Positions 5,563 to 6,198 of a DNA stretch of 6,198 nt are shown one piece after another. The DNA lies in contig DUNY01000400.1 of assembly GCA_012839145.1 (NCBI GenBank), positions 1-6,198 on the forward strand, given 5' to 3'. The notes under the pieces are model-generated. The model did not search any database. It had not been told where the DNA came from and saw only the letters and a list, made by a program, of their open reading frames with translations. The DNA comes from Thermoanaerobacterales bacterium. GTDB taxonomy: Bacteria > Bacillota > Thermosediminibacteria > Thermosediminibacterales > Tepidanaerobacteraceae. Both the position numbers and the translations under genes were made by a program. How positions within the stretch are numbered: position 1 is the first letter of the stretch; each line of letters begins with the position of its first letter.

Positions 5563-6198
5563 TCAGCTTTTGCGCGAATTATTTTTTTCTATAATAAATG
5601 ACATTCCATCAGATAGATCAGTCATTTTCCCTAAAAACATGCTTCCTTTACCCACAAACATACTGTTTTTTATTTCACCTTTCATTATCATCTGCCTAGC
5701 ATGTATAAGAAAAGGAATAGCAGAAGGTATATGACCTTGAGTAGGTGAAAATCCAGGCATACCATATTTATCTTCATAGCTGTCCATTTTGCTTTTATCC
5801 ATTTCTCCTCGTAAAACTGCCATCCCTGCAATAGTTCGGTAATTGTTTCGTGGAACATTTCCATTTCCGTTTGGTTCTGTGATATCAGGATTATGCAGCT
5901 CTACGGCAAATTTATCAATGTCTAGGATTCCCATTCCGATGCGCTCCAAGGGCTCAACTATTAATTTTTTGTATATAGCTTGAGCTGACGAGCCAGCAGC
6001 GATATCATGCTTACCTATGGCGTCCAGACGTATCACAGGACTCTTACCATCATTTTCACCTATTACTATAGCAATGGCACCTAGCTGGTCCTCTGTAATT
6101 GGCATATTATGTTTAAGATTGCCGGCAAATTTCATTCCTAGCTTAGCTACGGATCCTCCCCCTACTATTGCAACATTTTTAAATACTCCGGCCTGCAC
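5563..6198 (-). CDS. grdC: reductase protein C, beta subunit (C-terminal part)
   Basis: Protein C takes the carboxymethyl-selenoether from GrdA and releases acetyl phosphate through an acetyl-thioester. GrdC is its larger, ketoacyl-synthase-III/thiolase-like subunit of about 510 residues. Here 211 C-terminal residues are present; the frame is open at the right edge, where GTG is an internal Val codon and not a start. Recognisable segments (fragment numbering) are QAGVFKNVAIVGGGS (2-16), LHNPDI (101-106), HGMPGF-like YGMPGFSPTQGHIPSAIP (145-162) with His156, and FVGKGSMFLGKMTDLSDG (181-198). The sequence matches remembered GrdC proteins and is unlike PlsX-like GrdD. GrdD normally follows GrdC, but here trxA follows after 15 nt, so grdD must lie elsewhere or upstream outside the window. 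The catalytic cysteine half is not visible. Confidence 0.92.
   Translation of the reverse strand: MQAGVFKNVAIVGGGSVAKLGMKFAGNLKHNMPITEDQLGAIAIVIGENDGKSPVIRLDAIGKHDIAAGSSAQAIYKKLIVEPLERIGMGILDIDKFAVELHNPDITEPNGNGNVPRNNYRTIAGMAVLRGEMDKSKMDSYEDKYGMPGFSPTQGHIPSAIPFLIHARQMIMKGEIKNSMFVGKGSMFLGKMTDLSDGMSFIIEKNNSRKS

Noticed and set aside
5267..5734. Two + strand open frames of 64 and 67 codons opposite trxA and grdC
   Set aside because: They are shadows of well-supported minus-strand genes and have no ribosome sites or recognisable motifs.
6196..6198. GTG at the right edge as start of a 211-residue protein
   Set aside because: It is an internal Val codon in GrdC; the protein normally has about 300 more residues upstream and the frame is open at the edge.

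Overview
The window looks like chromosome from an AT-rich, strictly anaerobic, amino-acid-fermenting Firmicute (Clostridia type). The evidence is the strong AGGAGG/AGGGG-type ribosome sites, the Stickland-type glycine/sarcosine/betaine reductase genes, and a selenoprotein (GrdA) whose in-frame TGA is read as selenocysteine. No species can be named from the sequence.

Layout. The left edge (1-390, + strand) holds a dead HicA/HicB toxin-antitoxin module: a hicA-like gene with a one-base deletion, and a hicB gene cut off after 19 codons. Everything else is on the minus strand. Read in the direction of transcription (right to left) the genes are: the C-terminal part of grdC (runs off the right edge), trxA, grdA (selenoprotein, with a hairpin after the TGA), trxB, a 269-nt gap, the large and small subunits of a two-subunit aconitase-X enzyme, a strong rho-independent terminator, and a LysR-family regulator with its own promoter. 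The regulator's 3' end overlaps the hicB remnant tail to tail.

How the genes work together. NADPH-thioredoxin reductase (TrxB) reduces the atypical thioredoxin (TrxA, CQPC active site), which supplies electrons to the reductase complex. GrdA carries the carboxymethyl group on its selenocysteine. Protein C, of which GrdC is one subunit, receives it as an acetyl thioester and releases acetyl phosphate, which yields ATP. The substrate-specific protein B subunits and GrdD are not in the window, so whether glycine, sarcosine or betaine is used cannot be told. The gene order grdC-trxA-grdA-trxB differs from the classic trxB-trxA-grdE-grdA-grdB-grdC-grdD order. The aconitase-X pair downstream is a predicted Fe-S dehydratase of unknown substrate. 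The LysR protein resembles the group named for its association with selenium metabolism, which fits the selenoprotein nearby.

Most notable points: the hidden selenocysteine gene start (ordinary gene calling would begin at an internal Met after the TGA), the reductase/aconitase-X neighbourhood, and the decayed hicAB locus butting against the regulator.
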